Position numbers and translations under genes: made by a program
Shown: one piece after another, positions 18,483-27,227 of the stretch
Numbering within the stretch: position 1 is the stretch's first letter
Layout of the letters: every line of letters begins with the position of its first letter
Assembly: GCA_022824145.1 (NCBI GenBank)
Contig: JAJEAY010000034.1
Location: 1 to 52,866, forward strand
Reading direction: 5' to 3'
Origin: Rhodobacter sp.
GTDB lineage: Bacteria; Pseudomonadota; Alphaproteobacteria; Rhodobacterales; Rhodobacteraceae
Length of the DNA: 52,866 bases
Notes under the pieces: generated by a model
The model's input: only the letters and a program-made list of their open reading frames with translations
Databases searched by the model: none
What the model was told of the DNA's origin: nothing

Positions 18483-19217
18483 ATGATGGACATAGGAGCA
18501 GGTGCAGCGTTACTGGCAGGGCTGCTGTCGTTCGTATCCCCTTGCGTCCTGCCGATCGTGCCGCCTTACCTGGCGTATCTGGCAGGAATCAGCGTCTCGG
18601 AACTTTCGGATGATGACATTCCGCCTGCCGTGGCGCGCCGGGTTCTGATGGCCGCGGCAATGTTTGTGCTGGGCTTCACGACCGTCTTCGTCGCGCTCGG
18701 CGCAACCGCGAGCACCATCGGACAGGCATTGGCGCAGTACTTCGACACTCTTGCGGTCATCGCTGGGCTTGTGATCATTGTCATGGGCCTTCATTTCCTG
18801 AACGTATTCCGCATCGGGCTGCTCTTCCGGGAGGCGCGTTTCGCTCAGGCAGGGAAGCCTTCGGGACCGGCCGGCGCATACGTCATGGGACTCGCCTTCG
18901 CGTTCGGATGGACACCCTGCGTAGGACCTGTCCTTGCAGCGATCCTGTTCATTGCCGGTGCCGAGGAATCCATTGCCCGTGGCGCCATGCTGCTTGCGGT
19001 CTATTCACTGGGGATCGGAATTCCGTTCCTGGCGGCCGCGCTGTTCGCCAGCCGGTTTCTCGGCTGGATGGCAGGATTCAGGCGGCACCTTGGCACGGTG
19101 GAAAGGATTATGGGGGGACTGCTGGTCGTGACCGGCGTGCTGTTCATGACAGGATCGATGTCCCTGATTGCCCAATGGCTGCTCGAGAGCTTCCCGGTCT
19201 TTCAGGCAATTGGATAG
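18483..19217 (+). CDS. soxV: CcdA-type membrane electron carrier SoxV
   Basis: A 244-residue inner-membrane protein with about six helices that passes electrons from cytoplasmic thioredoxin to periplasmic SoxW. The two redox cysteines of the CcdA/DsbD family are in SFVSPCVLPIVPPYLAYLAG (helix 1) and FGWTPCVGPVLAAILFI (helix 4). The frame has two adjacent Met codons; either may serve. It begins the long plus-strand sox operon and is nine bases from soxW. Confidence 0.94.
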   Translation: MMDIGAGAALLAGLLSFVSPCVLPIVPPYLAYLAGISVSELSDDDIPPAVARRVLMAAAMFVLGFTTVFVALGATASTIGQALAQYFDTLAVIAGLVIIVMGLHFLNVFRIGLLFREARFAQAGKPSGPAGAYVMGLAFAFGWTPCVGPVLAAILFIAGAEESIARGAMLLAVYSLGIGIPFLAAALFASRFLGWMAGFRRHLGTVERIMGGLLVVTGVLFMTGSMSLIAQWLLESFPVFQAIG

Positions 19218-19226
19218 GAGGAGACC

Positions 19227-19823
19227 ATGACAGGAAAAATCGCTACCTTCGCATTCGTGGCTGGCTGGAGCGCTATGCTGGCCGCTGCCGCCGGTTCTAC
19301 GGAAATCGGCGATGACGGACTGCACAAGCAGGATTGGTTCGCAATCACGTTTCGTGACATTGCAGAGGATGTCGAGACCGCTCGGGATGAGGGCAAGCGG
19401 CTTGCGATGATCTTCGAGCAGCGCGGCTGCATTTACTGCAGGGAAGTGCACGAACAGGTGCTGGTCGACCCGGAAGTCCGTGATTTTCTGACGGCCAATT
19501 TCGTGATCGTGCAATACAACCTCTACGGCGACGAAGAGGTGACGGATACAGACGGCGAGGCGCTGACCGAAAAGACTGCTGCGCGAAAGTGGGGTGTGCT
19601 GTTCACGCCGACCATCATTTTCATGCCGGAAGCAATCGACTCGGACCTTGATGCCAGGCAGGCGGCGGTCGCCGTGATGCCGGGCGCGTTCCGAAAGGGA
19701 ACGTTTCTCGACATGTTCACGTGGGTAAGCCAGAAGGGCTATGAGAGCGATGAAGGGTTCCAGCAGTTCCACGCGAGGCGAATCCGCGAGCGGAACGCGG
19801 AAGGCCAGATCAACACCGATTGA
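19227..19823 (+). CDS. soxW: Periplasmic thioredoxin SoxW
   Basis: A 198-residue thioredoxin-family protein with an N-terminal signal (KIATFAFVAGWSAMLAAAAG) and the redox motif CIYC in QRGCIYCREVHEQVL at about residues 69-72. The cis-Pro is in GVLFTPTIIF. In Paracoccus SoxW is reduced by SoxV and supports, but is not essential for, thiosulfate oxidation. A GGAGGAG ribosome site precedes the ATG. The following 114 bases carry a second sox promoter. Confidence 0.9.
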   Translation: MTGKIATFAFVAGWSAMLAAAAGSTEIGDDGLHKQDWFAITFRDIAEDVETARDEGKRLAMIFEQRGCIYCREVHEQVLVDPEVRDFLTANFVIVQYNLYGDEEVTDTDGEALTEKTAARKWGVLFTPTIIFMPEAIDSDLDARQAAVAVMPGAFRKGTFLDMFTWVSQKGYESDEGFQQFHARRIRERNAEGQINTD

Positions 19824-19850
19824 CAGATCCTATGCAAACATGCACATAAT
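19820..19850 (+). promoter_or_regulatory. Putative soxX promoter with operator-like TGCA repeats
   Basis: TTGACA at 19820-19825 and CATAAT at 19845-19850 are 19 bases apart, a long but usable spacing, upstream of soxX. TGCAAACATGCA lies between them at 19833-19844. In related species SoxR also binds the soxW-soxX gap. Sequence-only inference. Confidence 0.35.
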
Positions 19851-19937
19851 CAAATTTATGGCTTGATAATCCAGAAACCCGCGTTTAGGTTTCGGCGGGG
19901 AAGGACATGGATTCGGCATACTTGGGAGGATGAATGC

Positions 19938-20411
19938 ATGCATCAGGCATTTGCGCGAATGCTGACTTCGGGCACCTTGGCGGCGTCACTTTGTGTCGCA
20001 GGAGCCCAAGCGGAACCTGTGCCGCCGGACGCTGTCGTCTTCGAAGATGGCATGGTTCTGGCATCACTGACCGGCGTCGCAGGCAATCCTGAAGAAGGCG
20101 CGAAAACGTTCGTCGACAGGCGACTCGGAAACTGCCTTGCGTGCCACGTGAACGAAGCGATGAGCGACCATCTGTTCCATGGTGAAGTCGGCCCGCCGCT
20201 TGACGGAGTCGCCGACCGTTGGGAGGAAGCCGAAATCCGCGGGATCGTCGCGGACTCCAAGGAATTCTTTGGCGAAGAGACCGTCATGCCCGGCTTCTAC
20301 AGCCTGAACGTCGGGACCGATGTCCGCAAGGATCTTGTCGGCAAGACGATCCTGACCGCACAGCAGGTTGAGGACATCGTCGCATACCTGCTAACGCTGA
20401 AGGAGCAATGA
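19938..20411 (+). CDS. soxX: Sulfur-oxidising c-type cytochrome SoxX
   Basis: A 157-residue periplasmic mono-haem cytochrome c, the small subunit of SoxXA that couples thiosulfate to SoxY. A signal peptide (MLTSGTLAASLCVAGAQA) precedes the mature protein. The haem site is CLACH, and the axial Met is in TVMPGFYSL. GGGAGGA lies seven bases before the ATG at 19938, which decides the start; the frame is open for 25 more codons upstream without similarity. Followed 33 bases later by soxY. Confidence 0.95.
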   Translation: MHQAFARMLTSGTLAASLCVAGAQAEPVPPDAVVFEDGMVLASLTGVAGNPEEGAKTFVDRRLGNCLACHVNEAMSDHLFHGEVGPPLDGVADRWEEAEIRGIVADSKEFFGEETVMPGFYSLNVGTDVRKDLVGKTILTAQQVEDIVAYLLTLKEQ

Positions 20412-20444
20412 GACTGCAAGCGAGTGCAAGCGAGGAGTAAGCAC

Positions 20445-20906
20445 ATGAACAGGAGCATCAACAGGCGCGACGCGCTGGCGTTTGGCGTCGGGCTGACGGC
20501 ATCGGCGTTCGCGCTGTCGCTCGGACTGCCAGCCCATGCCACAGCCGACGATGTGAACCGGCGGTTGATGGAACTGGCCGGGGGAAGCACGCCGCAGACC
20601 GGCCGGATCCGGCTGAACACGCCCGAAATCGCCGAGAATGGAAATACGGTACCGGTTTCGGTCGAAGTCGACAGCGCAATGAGCGGCGATGACATGGTCA
20701 GGTCCGTCACATTGTTCGCCGACGGAAATCCGAATCCCGAAGTTGTGACCTTCCACTTCACCGCACTGAGCGGCGCCGCGCGGGCCAATACCCGAATGCG
20801 GCTGGCAAAGACCCAGAACGTCGTCGCCATTGCGCTGATGGCGGACGGTTCCTCGTTCATGGACAGCAAGCTGGTCAAGGTGACCATCGGCGGCTGCGGC
20901 GGCTGA
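20445..20906 (+). CDS. soxY: Sulfur carrier subunit SoxY
   Basis: A 153-residue periplasmic protein whose C-terminal GGCGG motif (VTIGGCGG at the very end) carries sulfur intermediates on its cysteine through the Sox cycle. A twin-arginine leader (NRRDALAFGVGLTASAFAL) means it is exported folded, with SoxZ presumably carried along. GAGGAG lies upstream of the ATG at 20445. Middle segments GNTVPVSVEVDS and VTLFADGNPNPEV are typical of the family. Eighteen bases from soxZ. Confidence 0.96.
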   Translation: MNRSINRRDALAFGVGLTASAFALSLGLPAHATADDVNRRLMELAGGSTPQTGRIRLNTPEIAENGNTVPVSVEVDSAMSGDDMVRSVTLFADGNPNPEVVTFHFTALSGAARANTRMRLAKTQNVVAIALMADGSSFMDSKLVKVTIGGCGG

Positions 20907-20923
20907 AATTCAGGAGAGACAGC

Positions 20924-21247
20924 ATGGCAAACAAACCAAGAGTAAAGGTTCCGAAGACCGCCGCCGCGGGCGAGGTGATCACGATTAAGACGCTGATTGC
21001 GCATAAGATGGAATCAGGGGTCCGCAGAGACAGTGACGGCAACGTCATTCCACGCATGATCATCAATAGGTTCGCTGCGGAATTCAACGGACAGCCTGTT
21101 TTCGAAGCGGACATGCACGGCGCAATATCGGCGAATCCCTACATGGAGTTTTCCGCAAAGGTCGAGGAAAGCGGCACATTCCAGTTCACGTGGGTAGACG
21201 ACGAAGGGACGGTCTACACAACCGACAAAAAAATTACGATTGCCTGA
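20924..21247 (+). CDS. soxZ: SoxYZ chaperone subunit SoxZ
   Basis: A 107-residue beta-sandwich protein that pairs with SoxY as the SoxYZ carrier. Family hallmarks are MANKPRVKVPKTAAAGEV, TLIAHKMESGVRRDSDGN, IPRMIINRFAAEFNG and the final FTWVDDEGTVYTTDKKITI. It lacks a signal peptide, as expected for export with SoxY through Tat. AGGAGAGACAGC precedes the ATG. Confidence 0.96.
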   Translation: MANKPRVKVPKTAAAGEVITIKTLIAHKMESGVRRDSDGNVIPRMIINRFAAEFNGQPVFEADMHGAISANPYMEFSAKVEESGTFQFTWVDDEGTVYTTDKKITIA

Positions 21248-21305
21248 TCGTCGGCGCAGTGCTTCGGAGGCACGGACGTCACGGCGAAACCTGGAGGGAG
21301 GAAAC

Positions 21306-22163
21306 GTGAGAAAATCAGTTCTGCTGACTGGCTTGGGCACGCTGTTGGCCACCTGCCTGTCGACCGCGGCAGTGGCCGAACCGGTCGATGAAGATCTGGT
21401 GATCGACGGAGAGATCGCGATCATCACCAAAACTGCCGCACCGGAAGGCCATCCATTCGATGAGCTCCTTTCCGGGTGGCTCTACCGGACCCCGGAAACG
21501 CGTGCGCTGGAAGCGGACTCCTTCCAGAATCCAGGCATGCTTGCTGTAGAATTGGGTGAGGAAATCTGGAACACCGTTGAGGGTTCCGAAGGCAAGTCCT
21601 GCGCTACATGTCACGGAGATGCGTCCGAAAGCATGAAGGGCATAGGCGCGAGGTTCCCGAAGTGGGACGCTGATTCCGGCCGTCCGATCAATGTTGAACT
21701 CCAGATCAATGAATGCCGGACCGAACGGATGGGAGCGGAACCCTACAAGTTCGACAAAGGCGGGCAGAAGCCGTTGACCGCATTCATCAAGCACCAGTCT
21801 CTCGGCCTTCCAGTCAGCCTCGACCTTTCCGAAGGCGACATGCAGAGCTGGTGGGAGCGCGGAGAAGAGATGTATTACCGGCGCACTGGCCAGCTGAACC
21901 TCTCCTGCGCGTCGTGCCACGAACTGAACAACGGGCTTTACATTCGTGCGGACCACCTCAGCCAGGGTCAGGCCAACGGTTTCCCAACCTACAGGCTGAA
22001 GCAGGCCGCTCTCGTTTCGCTTCACAACCGTTTCCGCGGCTGCATACGCGACACGCGGGCGGAATATCCTGCGGCCTTTTCTGACGATTTGATGGCGCTT
22101 GAAGTCTATGTGACCTGGCGCGCCACCGGGCTGTCCGTCGAAACGCCGGCCGTGCGCCAGTAA
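21306..22163 (+). CDS. soxA: Di-haem cytochrome SoxA
   Basis: A 285-residue periplasmic c-type cytochrome, the large subunit of SoxXA, which forms the thiosulfate-SoxY bond. Two haem sites are seen, CATCH and CASCH, and the cysteine in RFRGCIRDTRAEY fits the reactive haem ligand that becomes a cysteine persulfide in characterised SoxA. A signal peptide follows the start (VLLTGLGTLLATCLSTAAVA). I place the start at a GTG (21306) because GGAGGGAGG lies just before it and the signal peptide begins there; the open frame back to 21240 overlaps soxZ. A stable hairpin lies 51 bases after the stop. Confidence 0.94.
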   Translation: MRKSVLLTGLGTLLATCLSTAAVAEPVDEDLVIDGEIAIITKTAAPEGHPFDELLSGWLYRTPETRALEADSFQNPGMLAVELGEEIWNTVEGSEGKSCATCHGDASESMKGIGARFPKWDADSGRPINVELQINECRTERMGAEPYKFDKGGQKPLTAFIKHQSLGLPVSLDLSEGDMQSWWERGEEMYYRRTGQLNLSCASCHELNNGLYIRADHLSQGQANGFPTYRLKQAALVSLHNRFRGCIRDTRAEYPAAFSDDLMALEVYVTWRATGLSVETPAVRQ

Positions 22164-22214
22164 CCGGTGGTCCGCTACCCTGCCCCAGGCCATGGCGGCG
22201 GCGCATGAGATTCA

Positions 22215-22248
22215 GCCGGTCGGCAGATAGAGCCGACCGGCGTTTATT
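22215..22248 (+). terminator. Intercistronic hairpin between soxA and soxB
   Basis: GCCGGTCGGC at 22215-22224 pairs perfectly with GCCGACCGGC at 22232-22241, a 10-bp stem with a seven-base loop, followed by GTTTATT. It could be a partial terminator or an mRNA-stabilising stem that raises soxXYZA over soxBCD. The tail is not a full U-tract, so read-through is expected. Confidence 0.6.
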
Positions 22249-22269
22249 CAATTAAGACAGGTCGGGGGC

Positions 22270-23979
22270 ATGAACATGTTCGGACGGCGCGATTTCCTGC
22301 AGTTTGGCGCAGTCGCCGGGTTGGCTGTTGGAGCCGCAGCCGGTTTTGGAGGCAACCTGGCCCGAGCGCTTGCGCAGCAGCGGCTCAGCCAGGACGACCT
22401 GCTCGCGTTCGACAGCAAAGGCCAGGTGACGCTGCTGCACTTCACCGACTGCCACGCGCAGCTGGTACCTGTCTATTTCCGGCCGCCCGACACGAATATC
22501 GGCGTCGGCGACTTCAAAGGCATTCCCCCGCATCTGGTCGGTGAGGATTTCCTGCAGCATTTCGGGCTAAGCGCCGGAACACCCCTCGCCTATGCCCATA
22601 CGATGGTCGATTACGTGAATCTCGCGCGCGCTTATGGCAGACTTGGCGGACTTGACCGCACAGCCACACTGGTAAATGCGATTCGGGCCGAGCGCGGCGA
22701 CGACCGCGTGCTGTTTCTGGACGGCGGCGATACCTGGCAGGGATCCTACACGTCGCTCAGGACCGACGGTCAGGACATGGTCGAGTGCATGAAGCTACTC
22801 CGGCCCGATGCGATGGTCGGTCACTGGGAATTCACCTTCGGCGAGGAGCGTGTGCGCGAGATCGTCGAAGGCATGGACTATCCGTTCCTTGCCTCAAACA
22901 TCGTTGACACCGACTGGGAGGAACCGGTCTTCGACAGCACGGCCTTCTTTGAGAAGGGCGGCGTGAAGGTGGCGGTGATCGGACAGGCAATGCCCTACAC
23001 GCCAATTGCCAATCCGCGCTGGATGATTCCAAACTGGTCATTTGGCATCCGCGCGGACGTCCTTCAGGAAAACGTCGATGCTGCGCGCGATTCCGGCGCC
23101 GAAGTCGTCGTGCTGCTGTCCCATGACGGATTCGACGTCGACCGGAAGCTGGCGACGGTGGTTTCAGGCATCGATGTCATTCTGACCGGGCACACCCACG
23201 ATGCGGTGCCGCATGCGATCGAGATCGGCGATACGCTCCTTCTCTCCTCAGGCTCCCATGGAAAGTATCTTGGCCGGATTGATCTGGAGGTTTCGGGGGG
23301 ACGGGTGACGGGGCACTCATCCAACCTCATCCCTGTCTTCGCCGATGTCATCGAGCCGGATCCCGCAATGGAAGCCAGGATCGCCGAATTCAGAAGCCCG
23401 CACCAAGCGGAACTGAGCCGAGTGATCGGAACAACCGAGGGGCTGCTCTATCGACGCGGCAATTTCAACGGCACATGGGACGATCTTATCTGCCAGGGAA
23501 TCATGGCCGAACGCGATACCGAGATCGCCCTTTCACCCGGATTCCGCTGGGGTGCGACACTGCTTCCCGGGCAGGACATCACGATTGACGATCTCTATTC
23601 GCAGACGTCCATGAACTACCCGAACGTCTATCGGCTGGAGTTCACCGGCCAGCAGCTGAAAGATGTCCTTGAAGATGTATGCGACAACCTGTTCAACGAG
23701 GATCCATTCCTCCAGCAGGGAGGAGATATGGTCCGCGTCGGAGGAATGAGCTATGCCTGCTCACCCAACAGGACGATCGGGAACCGCATCTCGAAAATGC
23801 GGCTTACGCGAACCGGCGAGCCGATCGACCCGTCGCGGAGCTATGTCGTCGGCGGATGGGCCTCAGTGAACGAAGGGACTGAAGGACCGGCGATATATGA
23901 CTTGATGGAGCATTATATTTCTGGCCTCGGCTCGGTCAATGTCCCGGAAAACCGGACAGTCGAGGTAATTTCCACCTGA
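22270..23979 (+). CDS. soxB: Thiosulfohydrolase SoxB
   Basis: A 569-residue periplasmic enzyme of the 5'-nucleotidase/metallophosphatase fold that hydrolyses the terminal sulfone from the SoxY-bound intermediate, using a dinuclear manganese centre. A twin-arginine leader (FGRRDFLQFGAVAGLAVG) starts the protein. Metal motifs are LHFTDCHAQL, LDGGDTWQGS, VGHWEFTFGE and LTGHTHDA. The C-terminal 5'-nucleotidase domain contains NYPNVYRLEFTGQQLKDVLE. Length matches the family. A five-base GC hairpin (GGTGC-TTAG-GCACC) follows the stop near 23985. Confidence 0.96.
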   Translation: MNMFGRRDFLQFGAVAGLAVGAAAGFGGNLARALAQQRLSQDDLLAFDSKGQVTLLHFTDCHAQLVPVYFRPPDTNIGVGDFKGIPPHLVGEDFLQHFGLSAGTPLAYAHTMVDYVNLARAYGRLGGLDRTATLVNAIRAERGDDRVLFLDGGDTWQGSYTSLRTDGQDMVECMKLLRPDAMVGHWEFTFGEERVREIVEGMDYPFLASNIVDTDWEEPVFDSTAFFEKGGVKVAVIGQAMPYTPIANPRWMIPNWSFGIRADVLQENVDAARDSGAEVVVLLSHDGFDVDRKLATVVSGIDVILTGHTHDAVPHAIEIGDTLLLSSGSHGKYLGRIDLEVSGGRVTGHSSNLIPVFADVIEPDPAMEARIAEFRSPHQAELSRVIGTTEGLLYRRGNFNGTWDDLICQGIMAERDTEIALSPGFRWGATLLPGQDITIDDLYSQTSMNYPNVYRLEFTGQQLKDVLEDVCDNLFNEDPFLQQGGDMVRVGGMSYACSPNRTIGNRISKMRLTRTGEPIDPSRSYVVGGWASVNEGTEGPAIYDLMEHYISGLGSVNVPENRTVEVIST

Positions 23980-24087
23980 CCTGCCGGTGCTTAGGCACCC
24001 CGTCCTTCTTTGGGCAATCTTTCGGAACATAGTGTATTGACTCATTCCTATGTTTGAATGTATCGGCCTGCTCAAGTGGAGGAAACA

Positions 24088-25383
24088 ATGGACAAACCCA
24101 GCGAATCGCCATCGGGTCCAGTTCTGAACCTGTCACGCCGTCGGCTGCTGAAGGGTGCCGCGACCGCTGGGTCAGCCGCCGTTGCAGGCACTCTGGCTCC
24201 TGCAGCCGCAGGGGCCGCGGGCGATCCGGCAATTACTGAGATCCAGGACTGGAACCGCTATCTCGGCGATGGCGTGGACGCACGCCCTTATGGTTCGCCA
24301 TCACAGCATGAAGCTCATGTCATCCGGCGGAACGTTCCATGGCTGACGGCTGACCCGGTATCTTCCGTAAACTTCACGCCTCTGCACAAACTTGACGGCA
24401 TCATCACGCCAAACGGGCTGTGTTTCGAGCGTCATCACGGCGGCATCGCGGAGATCGACCCCGCAGCGCACCGGCTGATGATCAATGGTCTCGTTGAACG
24501 GCCACTCGTCTTCGCCATGGAAGACATCAAGCGTTTTCCGCGCTACAACCATGTCTATTTCCTCGAATGCGCCGCCAACTCCGGCATGGAGTGGCGCGGA
24601 GCGCAGCTAAATGGCTGCCAGTTCACGCATGGGATGGTGCACAACGTGATGTACACTGGCGTTAAGCTCGGCGACATTCTCAATGAAGCGGGCCTAAAGC
24701 CATCAGCAAAGTGGCTTCTGCCGGAAGGGGCCGATGCCTCGGCAATGACGCGTTCCGTGCCCCTGGAAAAGGCGCTTGACGACTGCCTCGTCGCTTTCTG
24801 CATGAACGGAGAGGCCCTGCGTCCTGAACAGGGATATCCACTGCGCCTTGTCGTTCCCGGCTGGGAGGGCAACATGTGGATCAAGTGGCTGCGACGAATT
24901 GAGGTCGGCGACCAGCCTTGGCATCATCGCGAAGAAACGTCGAAATACACCGATCTGCTTGCCGACGGCAGCGCCCGGCGGTTCACCTGGACCATGGACG
25001 TCAAATCCGTGATCACCAATCCCAGCCCCCAGGCACCGCTCGATCATGGACGCGGCCAAACCGTTCTTACCGGCCTTGCATGGTCCGGGCATGGCCGGAT
25101 TTCACGGGTGGACGTTTCTGTTGACGGCGGCCGCAACTGGCAGACGGCAAGACTGGACGGTCCAAGCTACTCCAAATCGGTCCATCGTTTCTACCACGAC
25201 TTCGAGTGGAACGGTTCGGAGCTCTTTCTGCAATCTCGCGCCATCGACGAATTCGGCAATGTGCAGCCGACCAAGAACGCACTGCGCAAGGCGAGGGGCG
25301 AAAATTCGATCTACCACAACAACGGCATCCAGACCTGGCACATTGGGGAAGACGGGAGCGCAGAGAATGTCGAGATTTCCTAG
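24088..25383 (+). CDS. soxC: Molybdenum sulfane dehydrogenase SoxC
   Basis: A 431-residue periplasmic molybdopterin enzyme of the sulfite-oxidase family. Together with SoxD it oxidises the sulfane sulfur on SoxY so that thiosulfate goes fully to sulfate without sulfur globules. A Tat signal (SRRRLLKGAATAGSAAVAG) follows a short N-terminus. The molybdenum-ligand cysteine is in VYFLECAANSGMEW. The C-terminal Mo-co dimerisation domain includes TGLAWSGHGRISRVDVSVDGG. GGAGGAAAC precedes the ATG at 24088. The last 17 bases overlap soxD. Confidence 0.95.
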   Translation: MDKPSESPSGPVLNLSRRRLLKGAATAGSAAVAGTLAPAAAGAAGDPAITEIQDWNRYLGDGVDARPYGSPSQHEAHVIRRNVPWLTADPVSSVNFTPLHKLDGIITPNGLCFERHHGGIAEIDPAAHRLMINGLVERPLVFAMEDIKRFPRYNHVYFLECAANSGMEWRGAQLNGCQFTHGMVHNVMYTGVKLGDILNEAGLKPSAKWLLPEGADASAMTRSVPLEKALDDCLVAFCMNGEALRPEQGYPLRLVVPGWEGNMWIKWLRRIEVGDQPWHHREETSKYTDLLADGSARRFTWTMDVKSVITNPSPQAPLDHGRGQTVLTGLAWSGHGRISRVDVSVDGGRNWQTARLDGPSYSKSVHRFYHDFEWNGSELFLQSRAIDEFGNVQPTKNALRKARGENSIYHNNGIQTWHIGEDGSAENVEIS

Positions 25384-26476
25384 GGCGTTCGCGCTTGCGG
25401 CGGTAATGGCGGCGACAGGCGCGGCCGCATCGTTCTCACAGGACATTGCGGCAGGCGAAAAAGTCTTCAGGAAGTGCAAGGCATGCCATCAAGTCGGTGA
25501 TTCCGCGAAGAACCGGGTCGGCCCGCATCTGAACGACCTGTTCGGTCGTACGGCCGGAATCATAGAGGATTTCCGGTTTTCCAAGGCAATGATCGCCGCT
25601 GGTCAGGATGGGCTGGTCTGGGATGACTCGACAGTTGATGAATTCATCGCAAAGCCGCGTTCGTTCATGAAGGGCTCCAAGATGTCGTTCGTCGGCTTAC
25701 GGAAAGCGGAAGACCGATCCAACCTTATTGCCTATCTGAAGACCTTCTCCTCCGTTGCGGAACCGGCCGAACAGACAGCGGCGACGGCCGCTGCCGGCGC
25801 CGAAGCAGTTCCGTCCGCCCAGGGCCGCGAGCAGACAGAACGTCCGTTGGCCAGGGATGCAGTGATTCCCGACCATGGCATCTTTCACCTGGGCAGAGAG
25901 GCATTGCCCGAGGAAGTCGCTGCCTGGGACATCGATATCCGTCCGGACGGGACAGGCCTGCCGGTGGGCCAGGGCAGTGTGGAGGACGGAGAGGGCATCT
26001 ATGAAGAGCTCTGCGCGACCTGCCACGGCGACTTTGGTGAAGGCCGTGACCGCTGGCCGGTCTTGGCGGGCGGGCACGGGACACTTACTGAAGAGCGTCC
26101 GGAAAAAACGATTGGATCGTACTGGCCCTACCTTTCCACAGTCTTTGACTATGTCCGCCGGGCCATGCCATTCGGCGACGCACAGTCGCTTTCCGATGAC
26201 GAGGTCTATGCAATAACGGCCTATCTGCTATATCTGAACGATGTTGTGACCGACGAGGAATTCGTGCTTTCGCATGGGAATTTCAACGAGACACGTCTGC
26301 CCAACGAAACTGGCTTCATCGGCGATGACCGAAGCGGGGAATCTCATGTCGCTTTGAATTCCGAGCCATGCGTCAGCGACTGTCTACCCGGTGAAGCGCA
26401 AGTGGTCATGAGAGCCAGAATTCTCGATGTCACACCGGATTCGGAAGCCAGCGACGGGGCCGGTGCAATTGAATGA
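25367..26476 (+). CDS. soxD: Di-haem cytochrome SoxD
   Basis: A 369-residue periplasmic cytochrome c, electron acceptor of SoxC. A signal peptide (FALAAVMAATGAAASFS) is followed by a first haem domain with CKACH and an axial-Met candidate in KGSKMSFVG. An Ala/Glu-rich linker leads to a second haem domain with CATCH and YVRRAMPFGDAQSL. The start at 25367 is chosen because the signal begins there and it overlaps the soxC stop; the frame is open far upstream only as a shadow of soxC. SoxC and SoxD must be made together. Confidence 0.94.
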   Translation: MSRFPRAFALAAVMAATGAAASFSQDIAAGEKVFRKCKACHQVGDSAKNRVGPHLNDLFGRTAGIIEDFRFSKAMIAAGQDGLVWDDSTVDEFIAKPRSFMKGSKMSFVGLRKAEDRSNLIAYLKTFSSVAEPAEQTAATAAAGAEAVPSAQGREQTERPLARDAVIPDHGIFHLGREALPEEVAAWDIDIRPDGTGLPVGQGSVEDGEGIYEELCATCHGDFGEGRDRWPVLAGGHGTLTEERPEKTIGSYWPYLSTVFDYVRRAMPFGDAQSLSDDEVYAITAYLLYLNDVVTDEEFVLSHGNFNETRLPNETGFIGDDRSGESHVALNSEPCVSDCLPGEAQVVMRARILDVTPDSEASDGAGAIE

Positions 26477-26492
26477 CCGAACTGGCAGTTTG

Positions 26493-27188
26493 ATGCGGCA
26501 GGTCGGTCTGGTCGTCCTGGGAATTGGCTGCCTGTCAATGCTGGAATTGCCGATGGCATTTGCGTTCGATGCCGAGAAAGCGCTTTCCAGTTTCAGGAAA
26601 TGCAAGGCCTGCCACGAGATCGGCCTGGATGCCGAGAGCAAGGTCGGGCCGCATCTGAACGGCCTCGACGGACGCCCCGCCTCGGGACTTGACGACTTCG
26701 CCTATTCCAAAGCGTTTTTTGAGGCCGCTCAGGACGGACTCACATGGGACAGGGACAGTCTCGACGAGTTCATCAGGATGCCCAAAGCGTTCATCAAGGG
26801 AACCAAGATGAGCTATGCCGGCATGAGGAACCCTGACGAGCGCGACAACCTCATCAGGTGGCTCCTGCATTTTTCGCCGGACGGCGCTGAACTTGCCGAT
26901 GCCAACGAGAAAACCGAATTACTCGGTGGATCCGCATTGGCCATCGAAGGCGATTCGGCCTATGGTGAATATCTGTCCGGGGAGTGCGTGACCTGCCACC
27001 GGGTTTCCGGAGGGGACAGCGGCATTCCCGCGATCACTGGTTGGCCGAAGGAGAACTTCATCCATGCTCTATACGAGTACAAGGAGAGGTTTAGAGACAA
27101 TCCCGTCATGCAAACAGTGACGGCGCGTCTCGGAGATGAAGAAATGGCGGCGCTTGCCGCCTATTTCGGAACATTGCCTGCGCAGTGA
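26493..27188 (+). CDS. soxE: Di-haem cytochrome c SoxE
   Basis: A 231-residue periplasmic cytochrome with signal segment MRQVGLVVLGIGCLSMLELP and two haem sites, CKACH and CVTCH. The first domain closely resembles the first domain of SoxD (SKVGPHLNGLDGRPAS against NRVGPHLNDLFGRTAG), indicating an old duplication. In Paracoccus SoxE forms the haem partner of the SoxF flavoprotein. The start is less certain: the ATG at 26493 has a weak ribosome site, and initiation may depend on coupling to the soxD stop 17 bases earlier. Confidence 0.88.
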   Translation: MRQVGLVVLGIGCLSMLELPMAFAFDAEKALSSFRKCKACHEIGLDAESKVGPHLNGLDGRPASGLDDFAYSKAFFEAAQDGLTWDRDSLDEFIRMPKAFIKGTKMSYAGMRNPDERDNLIRWLLHFSPDGAELADANEKTELLGGSALAIEGDSAYGEYLSGECVTCHRVSGGDSGIPAITGWPKENFIHALYEYKERFRDNPVMQTVTARLGDEEMAALAAYFGTLPAQ

Positions 27189-27227
27189 TCCGAACAATGG
27201 GCAACTACACCTAGAGGAGGACTCAAA

